From assembly GCF_014648475.1 (NCBI RefSeq), contig NZ_BMRE01000030.1, positions 40,738-104,737 of the forward strand: a stretch of 64,000 bases of DNA, in the 5' to 3' direction. Of this stretch, positions 33,401 through 41,917 are shown one piece after another. This DNA is from Lentzea flava (GTDB lineage: Bacteria > Actinomycetota > Actinomycetes > Mycobacteriales > Pseudonocardiaceae). Below the pieces are notes generated by a model. It was not told the DNA's origin and did not search any database. It saw only the letters and a list, made by a program, of their open reading frames with translations. The first letter of the stretch is position 1. Each line of letters opens with the position of its first letter. A program made the position numbers and the translations under genes.

Positions 33401-34161
33401 GGGCTCAACGCCCTGAGCTGGGTGAACACGCTCCACAACGTCGGGTGGTGGCAGACGTGGACGGCGCCGGCGAGCATGGCGTCCGCGCGGCCCTCCTGGA
33501 GCTCGCGGACGGCGTGCTCGACGGCGACCAGCCCGGACGCGCAGGCCGCGTCGACGGTGTAGGCGGTGCCCTTGAGGTCGAACCGGTTGGCGATCCGCGA
33601 CGCCGCGAGGTTCGGCACGAGCCCGATCGACGACTCCGGCTGCTCCGGCCCGAGCTTCTCCCTGATCGCCCGGCGGACCGTGTTCAGGTCCGATCCGGCG
33701 AGGTTCGGGAACAGGTCGCGAACCACCGACACGACCTCGTCGGCGAGCCGGACCCGCTGGTCGAGGCGGGCGCAGCCGGGCGTGAGGTAACCGCCGCGCC
33801 CGACCACAACGCCAACGCGATCTCTGTCCGGCAGCGCTGATTCGCCGCCGGCGTCCGCGATGGCCTCTGCGGCCGTGGCGAGGGCGAGCAGCTGGTCGGG
33901 CTCCGCGCCGTCCACTGTGGACGGCATGATGCCGAACCTGGTCGGGTCGAACTCGGCGAGGTCGTCGACGAACCCGCCCCTGCGGCAGTAGAACCTGTCG
34001 TCGGTCGTGCTGTCCTGGTCGTAGTAGGTGGCCGGGTCCCAGCGTCCGGCCGGGATCTGCCCGATGGCGTCGACGCCGGTGACGATGTTGCGCCAGAACG
34101 TCGTGGCATCGGGGGCACCGGGGAAGACGGCGCCGATGCCGACGATCGCTATGCCTCCCAT
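30496..34161 (-). CDS. Secondary-lipid synthase subunit KS-AT-DH
   Basis: A 1,221-aa multidomain iterative synthase subunit. The KS (about 3-440) has Cys207 (VDAACASG) and the His residues of EAHGTATPAG and IGHAMPAAG. The AT (about 530-820) has Ser581 in GHSMGEW and a normal FHTPAL element. The C-terminal double-hotdog DH has His865 (VDHSVFPQ) and Asp1017 (LDSAGQLIGHW). The KS lacks substitutions expected of a chain-length factor. The order resembles PfaC/Hgl-type proteins of PUFA and heterocyst-glycolipid synthases more than modular PKS. It overlaps the upstream synthase gene by 13 nt; the open frame continues to 35757, but that is a shadow of the other gene. Confidence 0.85.
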   Translation of the reverse strand: MGGIAIVGIGAVFPGAPDATTFWRNIVTGVDAIGQIPAGRWDPATYYDQDSTTDDRFYCRRGGFVDDLAEFDPTRFGIMPSTVDGAEPDQLLALATAAEAIADAGGESALPDRDRVGVVVGRGGYLTPGCARLDQRVRLADEVVSVVRDLFPNLAGSDLNTVRRAIREKLGPEQPESSIGLVPNLAASRIANRFDLKGTAYTVDAACASGLVAVEHAVRELQEGRADAMLAGAVHVCHHPTLWSVFTQLRALSPSERIRPFDASADGTLLSEGVGMVVLKRLEDVGDERVYAVIRGIGTASDGRATSMMTPNPEGQLLAVQRAWANAGLDPHEDGPGLIEAHGTATPAGDAAELQTMINAFGAQGDEIGIGTVKSMIGHAMPAAGMAGLIKAALALHHNTLPPTLHVEKPHSALQGTRFTPVREAREWSGPHRAVVNAFGFGGINAHAVLDGHTVVKPRKPVMTFAADTAEELARALRERRTSNADRAFRLAIGNPDERKLKLAERVVAQGKAWPGRHDIWFAHEPLLTSTDQVAFLFPGFEREFSGEVVEHAVGLLRDGRREARELMALGITPGALAGHSMGEWTAMVVGGIYPTIDEFVDALGPGAVAVVDIAYAALGCSADVAAQHLIDGVTISHDNCPHQSVICGPIDRLEVVLERLRANGVMAQLMPFRTGFHTPALAPHLGRGAEMLDQLPVRASDIPVWSANSLEPMAVEEVRDLVLRHLVEPVRFRPLLERLHAAGFRAFVQIGQGSVTGFVTDTLSDRPHLAVNADIAPEALWAFGLKRGTAHKVKLRLGTPKIKVDPLGAEPVVVAEDSPMSAAVNALLAHTNAVAREVVSALRPNEAGFTREFSLRTMPELVDHSVFPQAPGWPDLADGFPIVPATGLLEVFADAARRLTGGTVHGFTQVRAKRWLTALPSTTVKISARADGPNRVVVKVGDYAEGVVLMAPVAAQPVGEDLRGVREAPVTAAELYRDNWMFHGPAFAGVTKIDCLADNGIAGVLTPLPAHGALLDSAGQLIGHWMQVTHTVDQTVLPTGIDQVSFHGPTPVDDVQCTAWIRSVTAQEMVADAELTVHGELWCRITGWTTRRFTTDDRIWQVKLRPGTEMLSTRDGEWLTVRENWSDSATRDLIMRRYLNSAERQHYGGLDVPAQRDWLLRVIAVKDAVRALLWDRGAGPIYPAELTVTAELEVRGAFSVPQVEVVAERGKAAARVRTEK

Positions 34162-37100
34162 CGGTAGACCACCTGGACGTCCGTGCCGTTGGCGATCTCG
34201 TTGAGCAACGCGGTCACGCCCTGCTCGGGCTCGATCAGCGGGATGCCGCGGCGCGCGTACTCGCCGGCGAGCCCGACGGCCATGCCCGCACCGGCCCACG
34301 GACCCCAGTCGACGGCGATGACCTTGCGGTGCGCACCCCAGAACCTGGCCATCCGGTCGAGGGCGTCGTTCGCCGCCGAGTAGTCGGCCTGGCCGCGGTT
34401 GCCGAACACACCGCTGACGCTGCCGAACAGGACGAGGAACCCATCCTGGAACGCCTTGGCTCCGTTGACCTTCGTGGCCCAGACCCGGTCGAACGACTCC
34501 TGCGTCTTGTCCGCGATCAGCTTGTCGTCCAGCACGCCCGCGCCGTGGATGACGCCGTCGAGCCTGCCGAACCGGGCCTTGATGTCGTCGACGACCTTCG
34601 CCACGGCGTCGGCGTCGGTGACGTCGCATTCGTGGTACCGGACGCTGGATGCCTTGGCGCGCAAGCGTTCCAAGGTCTCGCGGACCTCGCGTTCGGCGAG
34701 CACCCTGCGCGCCTTCGCCGGGACGTCCTCGGTCTCGCCCAGCTCGAACAGCGCTTTGACCAGCTCGGGCTCGGTCCTGGCGTGGGTGAGCCGGTGGTCT
34801 TCCTGCGTGATCGGGGTGCGGCCGATCAGCTCGACGTGGCAGCCGGTGCGGTCGGCGAGCGCGGTCGCGGCCAGCGCCGTGATGCCGCGGGCACCACCGG
34901 TCAGCAGCACCACGCTGTCCGCGTTCAGGTCGAGGGCCGCGGTGCCGAGTTCGGCCGGCACCGCCTCGATGACCTGGCGCCTGCCCGCGTGGTAGCCGAC
35001 GACGGCAGGCCCAGGGCCGATCTCGGTGAGCAGCGCGGTGGCGATGTCGCGGTGGCTTTCCTTGGTGTTGACGTCGACCGCGCGCACCACGAGGTCCGGG
35101 TACTCGAGGGCGGCCGTGCGGATCAGGCCGTGCAGGCCGATGTCCGCGGGCAGCTCGTCCGGGGTGTGATCGAAGCCGAACGTGCCACCGCCCGTGGTGA
35201 CCACGAGGAGACTCACACCGTTGGTGACGCAGGCTTTGACCTCGCTGAACGCCTCCGGGAGCCGTCCGCCGAGCCGCACCACGACGTCGATGCCGGTCAG
35301 GTCGTCCGGAAACGCCGGCTCGATGCGCGGACGGGCGGTGTGGCGTTCGAGGAGGTCGGCGAGTTCGAGGCCGATGCCGTTGTCGTCGACGATCAGAACG
35401 GTCTTGCCGGTGAGGTCCGCGGGCTCGGCGGGCTCGCACGGCACGACCTGGGGAACGAGCCGGACGAGCCGGCCACCGCTGACCGGTTCCTGCGGGGTGG
35501 CACCGAACCAGCCGACGATCGCCTCGATCGTCTTCAACTGCGCCAGTTCGTCGACCGAACCTGACGCTCCCAGCTCCGCGGCCAGCTCGCCGACGATCTC
35601 CGTGCGCTTGATCGAGTCGATCGACAGGTCCGCCTCCAGGTCCAAGCCCGGCTGCAGCATCTCGACCGGGTAGCCCGTGCGGGTGCTGATCGTCCGCAGC
35701 ACGATCGCCTTGACGTCCTTGGCGGGAGCGCTGACCGGTGCGGCGGAACCGAACCACCCGACGATGCCCTCGATCGTCTTCAGCTGCGCCAGCTCGTCCA
35801 CCGGGCCTGTCGCGCCCAGCACGGACGCCAGCTCGCCGACGATCTCCGTCCGCTTGATCGAGTCGACCGACAGGTCCGCCTCCAGGTCCAGGCCCGGCTG
35901 CAGCATCTCGATCGGATAGCCGGTGCGGTCGCTGATCGTCCGCAGCACGACCGTCGACACGTCCTCCTGCGGCTTGGCCTGCGGTGCCGGTGCCTGTTGG
36001 AGCACGGGCAGCGGTGCCGCAGCAGGGGCGGGGGCCGGGGCGGCGGGGGCGGTGCCGAGGTAGCTCAGCAGGACGTCGCGCTGGGCGCTGACCGCGTCCC
36101 GCATGCCGTCCAGGAACTTCTCGACGATCTCGTCGCGCCCCAGCCCCGAGCCGGCCCTGCCCGACATGATGCCGACAGCCGGGAGCTCGGTGGCGGGCCG
36201 CAGCCCGCCGGGCAGTGCGTCGCCGTTCGCGTCCCGCACGAGACCTCCATCCACGTACCAGCCCGGCCGTTGCGGCACGGCCGTCGCCGGCTCTGCCCTG
36301 TCCTCGAACAGCGGTGCGGCGTCGACCTCGACACCGGCGACCGCGAGTTCCGCGAGCGTGCGCAGGAACGTCACGTGGTCGTCGCAGCGCAACGCCCGGT
36401 GCGGCCGGTCGCCGAGGGTCTTGCCCACCAACGACGTCAGCACACCGCCCGGCCCGGCCTCGACGAAGATCCGCGCGCCCGCCGCGTACATCGACTCGAT
36501 CTGGTCCACGAACCGGACCCGGCCCGCGAGCTGCGCGGACAGTCCTTCACGCACGTCGGTGTGGGGTGCTGCGGTGACGTTCGACCAGACCGGGAAAGCC
36601 GTCTCACCGATGGACATGGCCGCGAGCCGAGCCGCGAACCTGTCGCGCGCACCGGCCATCAGCGGGCTGTGGAACGCGGCGGCGACCGGGATGTTCTTCA
36701 CGCTCAGACCGGCGGTGCGGAGCACCTCGACGGCGTTCTCGACGGCGGCGGTCGGCCCGGAGATCACGACCTGGTCGGGCGCGTTGTGGTTGGCCACCAC
36801 GACATCCGGCGGCAGCAGCGCCTCGACGTCGGCCGGCGGCGCGGACACCGCGGCCATCGTGCCGGGGTCCTCGCCGGCCGCGTCCAGCATCGCCTCGGCA
36901 CGGGCGGAGCTCAGCGCCAGCAGGTCGGCGGGCTCGAACACTCCCGCGACCGCCAGCGCGACCAGTTCGCCGTAGCTGTGGCCACCGGCCAGATCCGGCC
37001 GCACGCCAACGGATTCCAGCAGCGCGGTGACCATCAGGCCCGCGATGCCGAGCGTCGGCTGGGCCATCCGGGTGTCGGTGATCTCCGCGCGTTGCCTCGC

Positions 37101-40100
37101 GACGTCCTCGGCCGTCAGCGCGACCGGCGGGTACATCACCCGCTCGTACCGGGCGTCCACGAACTCCTGCAGCCGCGGGAAGGCCGTGACGAGGTCGAGC
37201 AACATGCCCGGACGCTGGCTGCCCTGTCCCGGGTACAGGAACGCGATCTTCGGCCGCTCTCCGTCACGCAACCGCACCACGTCAGACGCGCGCCACGCCT
37301 CGACGTCCGCGAGCGCCTTGCGCAGGCTCTCGTGATCACTGACGACGAACGCGGCCTGGATCGTCCCCTCGCCACATGCCGCGGCCAGCGCGCGCAGCGG
37401 CGTGCGTTCGTCGACCAGCGCCTTGAGCCGAACCGCTTCCCGTTGCGCGGCGGCCTGATCGTCACCGCGGATCAGGAACAGCTCGGCGGGCCACGCGGTG
37501 AGGCCGTGGCGCGGTTCGTCGGCACCGGCGTACCCGGCGACGACGGTGTGGAAGTTGGTGCCGCCGAAGCCGAACGCGCTCACGCCCGCGACGCGCTGCT
37601 CGGCAGGCGTCGCCCAGGTGCGGTGGCCGAACGCGAACGGGCTCGTCCGCGCGTCCCAGAAGGCGTTGGGCTGCTTGACGTGCAACGTGCCTGGCCGCAG
37701 TCCGGTGTGCACGGCCAGCGCCGCCTTGATCACGCCCGCGAGGCCAGCCGCGCACTTGGTGTGCCCGATCTGCGACTTGACCGAGCCGATCGTGCAGGTG
37801 CCGGGTTCGACACCGGAGAACATCTCGGTCAGCGACGCCAGCTCGGTCCGGTCGCCCACGACGGTTCCGGTGCCGTGCGCCTCGACCAGGCCGACGGACG
37901 TGACCGGCAGTCCCGCCGACGCGTAGGCCCTGCGCAGCGCTCGTTGTTGGCCTTCCGGACGCGGCGCCGTGAGGCCCATCGACCGGCCGTCACTGGACGC
38001 GCCGATGCCCTTGATCACCGCGTAGACCCGGTCGCCGTCCCGTTCGGCGTCGGCGAGCCGCTTCAACACCAGGCACGCCACACCCTCGCCGAGCGCGATG
38101 CCGTCCGCCGCGGAGTCGAACGTGGCACAACGTCCCTTGGCGGACAACGCCTTCACCGAGGCGAACATCTGGTAGTCGTGCGCGCTGTTGTGCAGGTCGA
38201 CCGCGCCGCACAGCACCATGTCGCTGGTGCCGCCGACGAGTTCCTTGCACGCCACGTCGAGCGCGGCGAGGCTGGACGCGCAGGCCGCGTCGACGGTGTA
38301 GTTCGCGCCGCCGAGGTCGAGCCGGTTGGCCACGCGGCCGGAGATCACGTTGCCGAGCACGCCGGGGAACGAGTCCTCGGTGAGCGCGGGCAGGTGGTCG
38401 TCGAGACCGCGGATTCCCAGGGCGGGCAACGCGGTGCGGACGGTGTAGGCGTTCGCGAGGTCGGCACCGGCCTCGGCACCGAAGATCACCGACGTGCGCT
38501 CGCGGTCGAACACCCGAGTGGCGTACCCGGCGTCCTTCAGCGCGCGGGCCGACACCTCCAGCGCCAGCAGCTGCGCGGGTTCGATCGAGGTCAGCGATGC
38601 GGGCGGGATGCCGTACGCGAGCGGGTCGAACGCCGTGCGCGGGATGAAGCCGCCCCACTTGAACGGGCTGTCGTAGCGTTCCGGTGACCAGCGGTCCGGC
38701 GGGATCTCGGTGACGGAGTCCGTGCCGTTGAGGATGTTCGCCCAGAACTCGGCCACGTCCCGCGCGCCCGGCATGATCGCGGCCATGCCGACGATGGCGA
38801 CGTCCAGCGGCTCCCGCTCGACGGTGTCCTCGCCGGACTCGGGCAGCATGCCGGAGACGATGTCCTCGTGCAGCCGGGCGATCGTGGTCCGCTCGGACCG
38901 CAGCGTCGCGACCTGGCCGATCATGAACATGCCTTCGCGGCGCTGCTCCTCCTCGCCGACCTCCCTGAGGCCGTCGGCTGCGCGGACGAGACCTCGGCTC
39001 GCGAGCCGGAGCCGTCCCAGGTTGAGCTGTTCGAGCTGCTCCCAGCTCTCCTGCTTCGGCAGGCCGGCGAGCTCGGCCCTCTTCTGCTCGAAGGTGTCCA
39101 CATAGGACGTCTGCGCGCAGCGGACCGCGTGGCCCGGTGAGGTCTCCAGCAGGGCGGTGTCCTCGCACTCCAGGGCGACCTGCTGGAACACCGGCTGGAT
39201 CGCGCCGTGCGTGACGGCTTCCTCGGTGAACAGGTAGGCCGTGCCGACGAGAACGCCGATGGCCGCGCCACGGGCCGCGAGCGGGGCGGTCAGCGCGGAG
39301 ATCATCGCCGCCGACCGCGCGTTGTGGATGCCGCCCGCGAAGAGCGCCGTGACGTCCTTCTCGCGGCCGCGCAGCACGTCGATCTGCTGCTGCCACAGGG
39401 TGAAGCTGGTTCGAGGGCCCGTGTGACCGCCACACTCCGAGCCCTCGAAGACGAACTTGCGCGCGCCCTCGTCGAGGAAGCGGCGCAGCAATGCGGGTGA
39501 CGGCACGTGCAGGAACGCCTCGATGCCCGCGTCCTCCAGCTCGCGCGCCTGCGCGGGCGTGCCGCCGGCGACGATCGCGTACTTCGGCCGCACCGCCAGC
39601 ACGGCCTCCAGCTGCCGCGCCCGCAGCTCCGGCGGCGCGAACCCGAGCAGCCCGACACCCCAGGGCCGCCCGCCGAGCTTCTCCGCCGTGGCTTCGAGGA
39701 GCTCGCGGACCGCGGGCCCCTCCATCAACGCGAGCGCGAGGAACGGCAGCGCACCGCCCTCGGCGACGGCCGCGGCGAACGCGGGCTGGTCGCTCACCCG
39801 CGTCATCGGCCCCTGCGCGATCGGGTAGCGCAGTCCCGGCACGCGGTCGCAGAACGGCCCTCCGGCCCGGATCGAACGGTGCTCACCCGCCAGCGCGACA
39901 TTGTCTCGAATGGCCCGCCGAATCGCGCCGACGACACCTCCAACGGTCCCAAACGAGACGCGATTGAATTCCGCGAACGCGCCTTCCTGACCAATTTCGA
40001 GCGTGTTCTGACGAACATGCACACGCACGCCGTCGTTCACGACCGTGTCGGCCCCGTCCATCGCGCGGACGACGTTCACAATTTCACCGGAAATGTGTTT

Positions 40101-40661
40101 TCGCGCCTCCGCGACCAGTGTGAGCTGGCCTTCCAGCACCACTCCGCGAGCCCCGCCCGCGATCGCCGCGGCGGCCGTGTCGGGCCCGATCGACCCGGCC
40201 ACCCAGACCGGCAGATCGGTGAGCGCGAGCACCTGCTGGAGCAACACGAACGCGGGCGAACCACCCACCCTGCCGCCCGCCTCTGCCCCCTTGGCGATCA
40301 ACCCGGTGGCGCCGAACTCGATCGCTTCGACGGCTTCGGCGACGGAGGTGACCACCGCGAGGATCCGGCGTTCACCCAGCTCAGCCAGGTTCGGGACATG
40401 GCGTGTCAGATCATTTTGGCGGAGATCGACCACGACCGTGTCGACGGCATCGGGCAGAGGCACGCTCAGCGGCCCGTGCAGCCGCACCGCGAACGGGCCG
40501 CCGTGTCGCTCGACGACGCGCTCAAGATCACGGGCGGCATGGGCCCCGAGATCGAGCACGCCGAGTCCACCGGCTCGTTCAGCCGCGACCACGAGGGCCG
40601 GGTTCGGGGTGCCGAACGGACTCAGGCACAGCACCCGTTCTCGATCCGACAGCATGTCCAC
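34149..40661 (-). CDS. Secondary-lipid synthase: tandem PfaD-like domains-KS-AT-ACP-ACP-KR
   Basis: A 2,170-aa iterative type I synthase, first gene of the operon. Residues 1-250 and about 260-600 are two nitronate-monooxygenase/PfaD-like TIM barrels. The second has SECGGHTGP; in the first the matching site is AEAGGRVGG, losing the His. Then come KS (about 622-1050, Cys794 in VDAACASS, EAHGTGTVVG, IGHTKCAAG), AT (Ser1229 in GGHSYGE) and two ACPs (Ser1601, Ser1683, both in DSIKR, the PUFA-synthase type). The KR (about 1780-2165) has GGARGIT and Ser/Tyr2094 in SVSGVFGNRGQADYSAAND. PfaD proteins act as enoyl reductases, so full reduction cycles are possible together with the DH of subunit 2. The GTG at 40661 has GAGGAAG 8 nt before it. 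Confidence 0.85.
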   Translation of the reverse strand: MDMLSDRERVLCLSPFGTPNPALVVAAERAGGLGVLDLGAHAARDLERVVERHGGPFAVRLHGPLSVPLPDAVDTVVVDLRQNDLTRHVPNLAELGERRILAVVTSVAEAVEAIEFGATGLIAKGAEAGGRVGGSPAFVLLQQVLALTDLPVWVAGSIGPDTAAAAIAGGARGVVLEGQLTLVAEARKHISGEIVNVVRAMDGADTVVNDGVRVHVRQNTLEIGQEGAFAEFNRVSFGTVGGVVGAIRRAIRDNVALAGEHRSIRAGGPFCDRVPGLRYPIAQGPMTRVSDQPAFAAAVAEGGALPFLALALMEGPAVRELLEATAEKLGGRPWGVGLLGFAPPELRARQLEAVLAVRPKYAIVAGGTPAQARELEDAGIEAFLHVPSPALLRRFLDEGARKFVFEGSECGGHTGPRTSFTLWQQQIDVLRGREKDVTALFAGGIHNARSAAMISALTAPLAARGAAIGVLVGTAYLFTEEAVTHGAIQPVFQQVALECEDTALLETSPGHAVRCAQTSYVDTFEQKRAELAGLPKQESWEQLEQLNLGRLRLASRGLVRAADGLREVGEEEQRREGMFMIGQVATLRSERTTIARLHEDIVSGMLPESGEDTVEREPLDVAIVGMAAIMPGARDVAEFWANILNGTDSVTEIPPDRWSPERYDSPFKWGGFIPRTAFDPLAYGIPPASLTSIEPAQLLALEVSARALKDAGYATRVFDRERTSVIFGAEAGADLANAYTVRTALPALGIRGLDDHLPALTEDSFPGVLGNVISGRVANRLDLGGANYTVDAACASSLAALDVACKELVGGTSDMVLCGAVDLHNSAHDYQMFASVKALSAKGRCATFDSAADGIALGEGVACLVLKRLADAERDGDRVYAVIKGIGASSDGRSMGLTAPRPEGQQRALRRAYASAGLPVTSVGLVEAHGTGTVVGDRTELASLTEMFSGVEPGTCTIGSVKSQIGHTKCAAGLAGVIKAALAVHTGLRPGTLHVKQPNAFWDARTSPFAFGHRTWATPAEQRVAGVSAFGFGGTNFHTVVAGYAGADEPRHGLTAWPAELFLIRGDDQAAAQREAVRLKALVDERTPLRALAAACGEGTIQAAFVVSDHESLRKALADVEAWRASDVVRLRDGERPKIAFLYPGQGSQRPGMLLDLVTAFPRLQEFVDARYERVMYPPVALTAEDVARQRAEITDTRMAQPTLGIAGLMVTALLESVGVRPDLAGGHSYGELVALAVAGVFEPADLLALSSARAEAMLDAAGEDPGTMAAVSAPPADVEALLPPDVVVANHNAPDQVVISGPTAAVENAVEVLRTAGLSVKNIPVAAAFHSPLMAGARDRFAARLAAMSIGETAFPVWSNVTAAPHTDVREGLSAQLAGRVRFVDQIESMYAAGARIFVEAGPGGVLTSLVGKTLGDRPHRALRCDDHVTFLRTLAELAVAGVEVDAAPLFEDRAEPATAVPQRPGWYVDGGLVRDANGDALPGGLRPATELPAVGIMSGRAGSGLGRDEIVEKFLDGMRDAVSAQRDVLLSYLGTAPAAPAPAPAAAPLPVLQQAPAPQAKPQEDVSTVVLRTISDRTGYPIEMLQPGLDLEADLSVDSIKRTEIVGELASVLGATGPVDELAQLKTIEGIVGWFGSAAPVSAPAKDVKAIVLRTISTRTGYPVEMLQPGLDLEADLSIDSIKRTEIVGELAAELGASGSVDELAQLKTIEAIVGWFGATPQEPVSGGRLVRLVPQVVPCEPAEPADLTGKTVLIVDDNGIGLELADLLERHTARPRIEPAFPDDLTGIDVVVRLGGRLPEAFSEVKACVTNGVSLLVVTTGGGTFGFDHTPDELPADIGLHGLIRTAALEYPDLVVRAVDVNTKESHRDIATALLTEIGPGPAVVGYHAGRRQVIEAVPAELGTAALDLNADSVVLLTGGARGITALAATALADRTGCHVELIGRTPITQEDHRLTHARTEPELVKALFELGETEDVPAKARRVLAEREVRETLERLRAKASSVRYHECDVTDADAVAKVVDDIKARFGRLDGVIHGAGVLDDKLIADKTQESFDRVWATKVNGAKAFQDGFLVLFGSVSGVFGNRGQADYSAANDALDRMARFWGAHRKVIAVDWGPWAGAGMAVGLAGEYARRGIPLIEPEQGVTALLNEIANGTDVQVVYRWEA

Positions 40662-40976
40662 TGCGCTCGCTTCCTCACCGTGCAGGGGTGGGGAGAAAGG
40701 AATTCAGTTCGCTACCTACTGGCCAGTACGTTAGTGGGCTCACCGTACGCACAAACCACGGGTGCCGTCGAGAGGGGTGATGAAACTTTCTCATGTGCGT
40801 AACCTGACGAATGACCCCGAATGGCGGGGAGCATTACGCCGGTTCGCGGATGGCGCGGCGTGCTATGGCATACGCGGCACGGGTTTGATGGCGGCACCGG
40901 CCTCCGTCGCCTTCGTCGCGCCGGTGATCGGGGCGTCCTGGAGGCGCGGCACGAATTCATCGAACGGAAACCTCCC
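40662..40976. promoter_or_regulatory. Promoter region of the lipid-synthase operon
   Basis: A 315-bp stretch without a convincing gene. It holds a perfect 12-bp palindrome TACTGGCCAGTA (40717-40728), 56 nt upstream of the synthase start, with a partially symmetric surround (CTACC...CGTTAG). It is a good candidate TetR-type operator. A second, imperfect palindrome, ATGAAACTTTCTCAT, lies at about 40779-40793. The part from 40800 to 40976 shows nothing I recognise. Confidence 0.5.
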
Positions 40977-41840
40977 CTACCGTTCCGCCAGCAGCTGGTT
41001 GAGCGTGTGTCGGCAGATGTCCGCGAACACCGGGTTGGTGTCGCGGTAGTACGGCAGGCCGATCACCGCGAGGTGCAGCGCCCAGCCACGGGCCCGCGCC
41101 CAGGTGGCGTCGTCGAAGCTCAGCTCACGCCGGAACGCGCGCCTGCCCTTCTCGTCGAGGAACAACCACGCGGGCATCAGATCGCCCGCCGGGTCGCCGA
41201 CACCGGCACAGCCCCAGTCGACCACCCCGGTCAGCTCGCCGTCGGTGAACAGCAGGTTGCCCCCGTGCAGGTCCGCGTGCAGCCAGCGGCCGGGCCCGTC
41301 CCAGCGCGGTGCGTCGAGCGCCTCCTGCCACACCTCGACGAGCCTGCGATCGCCGCCGAGCTCGGCGATGCACTCGCGCACCTGGTCGTCGTCCCTCTCC
41401 TGGTGTGCGTGCCCCCGGTGCGGGGCCCGCTGCTCCCCGTTCACCTCGATGCCCTGCAGGGCGTGGATCAGCTCCGCCAAGCGGACCGGGGTGTCTGCTC
41501 GCACCGCGTCGACTGTCGCGGTGTCGCCGGTCAGCCAGCGCACGACCGACCAGGGAAACGAGTAGTTCTCGGTGGGCTCGCCCAGTGCGAGCGGTTCCGG
41601 GACGGCGACCGGGAGGTGCGGGGCGAGCGTCGGCAACATCACGGCGTCGCGGCCGGCCTGGTGCTTCGCCCGGTCGATGCGCGGCAACCGCACCGCAAGC
41701 TCGTCGCCGAGGCGGTAGATCGCGTGGTCGGTGCCGCCGTGCGCGACCTTCGTGATCTGGAGTCCGTGCCAGCGCGGGAACTGCGTGCGGATCAGTTCGT
41801 CCACAAGGGACACATCCGTCGCGATCTCGCCCACGTGCAT
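40977..41840 (-). CDS. Aminoglycoside phosphotransferase (APH)-fold kinase
   Basis: A 287-aa small-molecule kinase of the protein-kinase-like fold. The nucleotide lobe has THDHAIYRLGDELAVRLPR with a Lys-equivalent region. The catalytic loop is WLHADLHGGNLLF and the metal site is GVVDWGCAGVGDPAGDL, as in APH(3')-type enzymes and in homoserine or choline kinases. Substrate unknown; resistance is not implied. The frame is open to 41873, but the ATG at 41840 has GGGGGAG 6 nt before it. Confidence 0.8.
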   Translation of the reverse strand: MHVGEIATDVSLVDELIRTQFPRWHGLQITKVAHGGTDHAIYRLGDELAVRLPRIDRAKHQAGRDAVMLPTLAPHLPVAVPEPLALGEPTENYSFPWSVVRWLTGDTATVDAVRADTPVRLAELIHALQGIEVNGEQRAPHRGHAHQERDDDQVRECIAELGGDRRLVEVWQEALDAPRWDGPGRWLHADLHGGNLLFTDGELTGVVDWGCAGVGDPAGDLMPAWLFLDEKGRRAFRRELSFDDATWARARGWALHLAVIGLPYYRDTNPVFADICRHTLNQLLAER

Positions 41841-41917
41841 CGACCACTCCCCCACGATCCGGTGTCGTCGCATGCAACACCGAGCGTGGAAGTGGGTGCA
41901 ACTGCTTTAAAGCGCGC

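Noticed and set aside
30496..35757. A 1,753-aa version of the KS-AT-DH protein starting at 35757
   Set aside because: The extension is an Arg-rich shadow of the upstream synthase. The KS domain begins exactly at the ATG at 34161, giving a 13-nt overlap.
30236..40661. Enediyne or ordinary modular polyketide cluster
   Set aside because: There is no PPTase-fused KS-AT-ACP-KR-DH enediyne synthase, no modular repetition and no accessory enediyne genes. DSIKR-type ACPs and PfaD-like domains point to a PUFA/secondary-lipid synthase.
40762..41049. A 95-aa + strand open frame in the lipid-operon promoter gap
   Set aside because: It overlaps the end of the kinase gene, has no recognisable domain and no supporting ribosome-binding site.
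40977..41840. Aminoglycoside-resistance gene
   Set aside because: The APH fold is shared by many metabolic kinases; nothing nearby suggests resistance or antibiotic production of that class.
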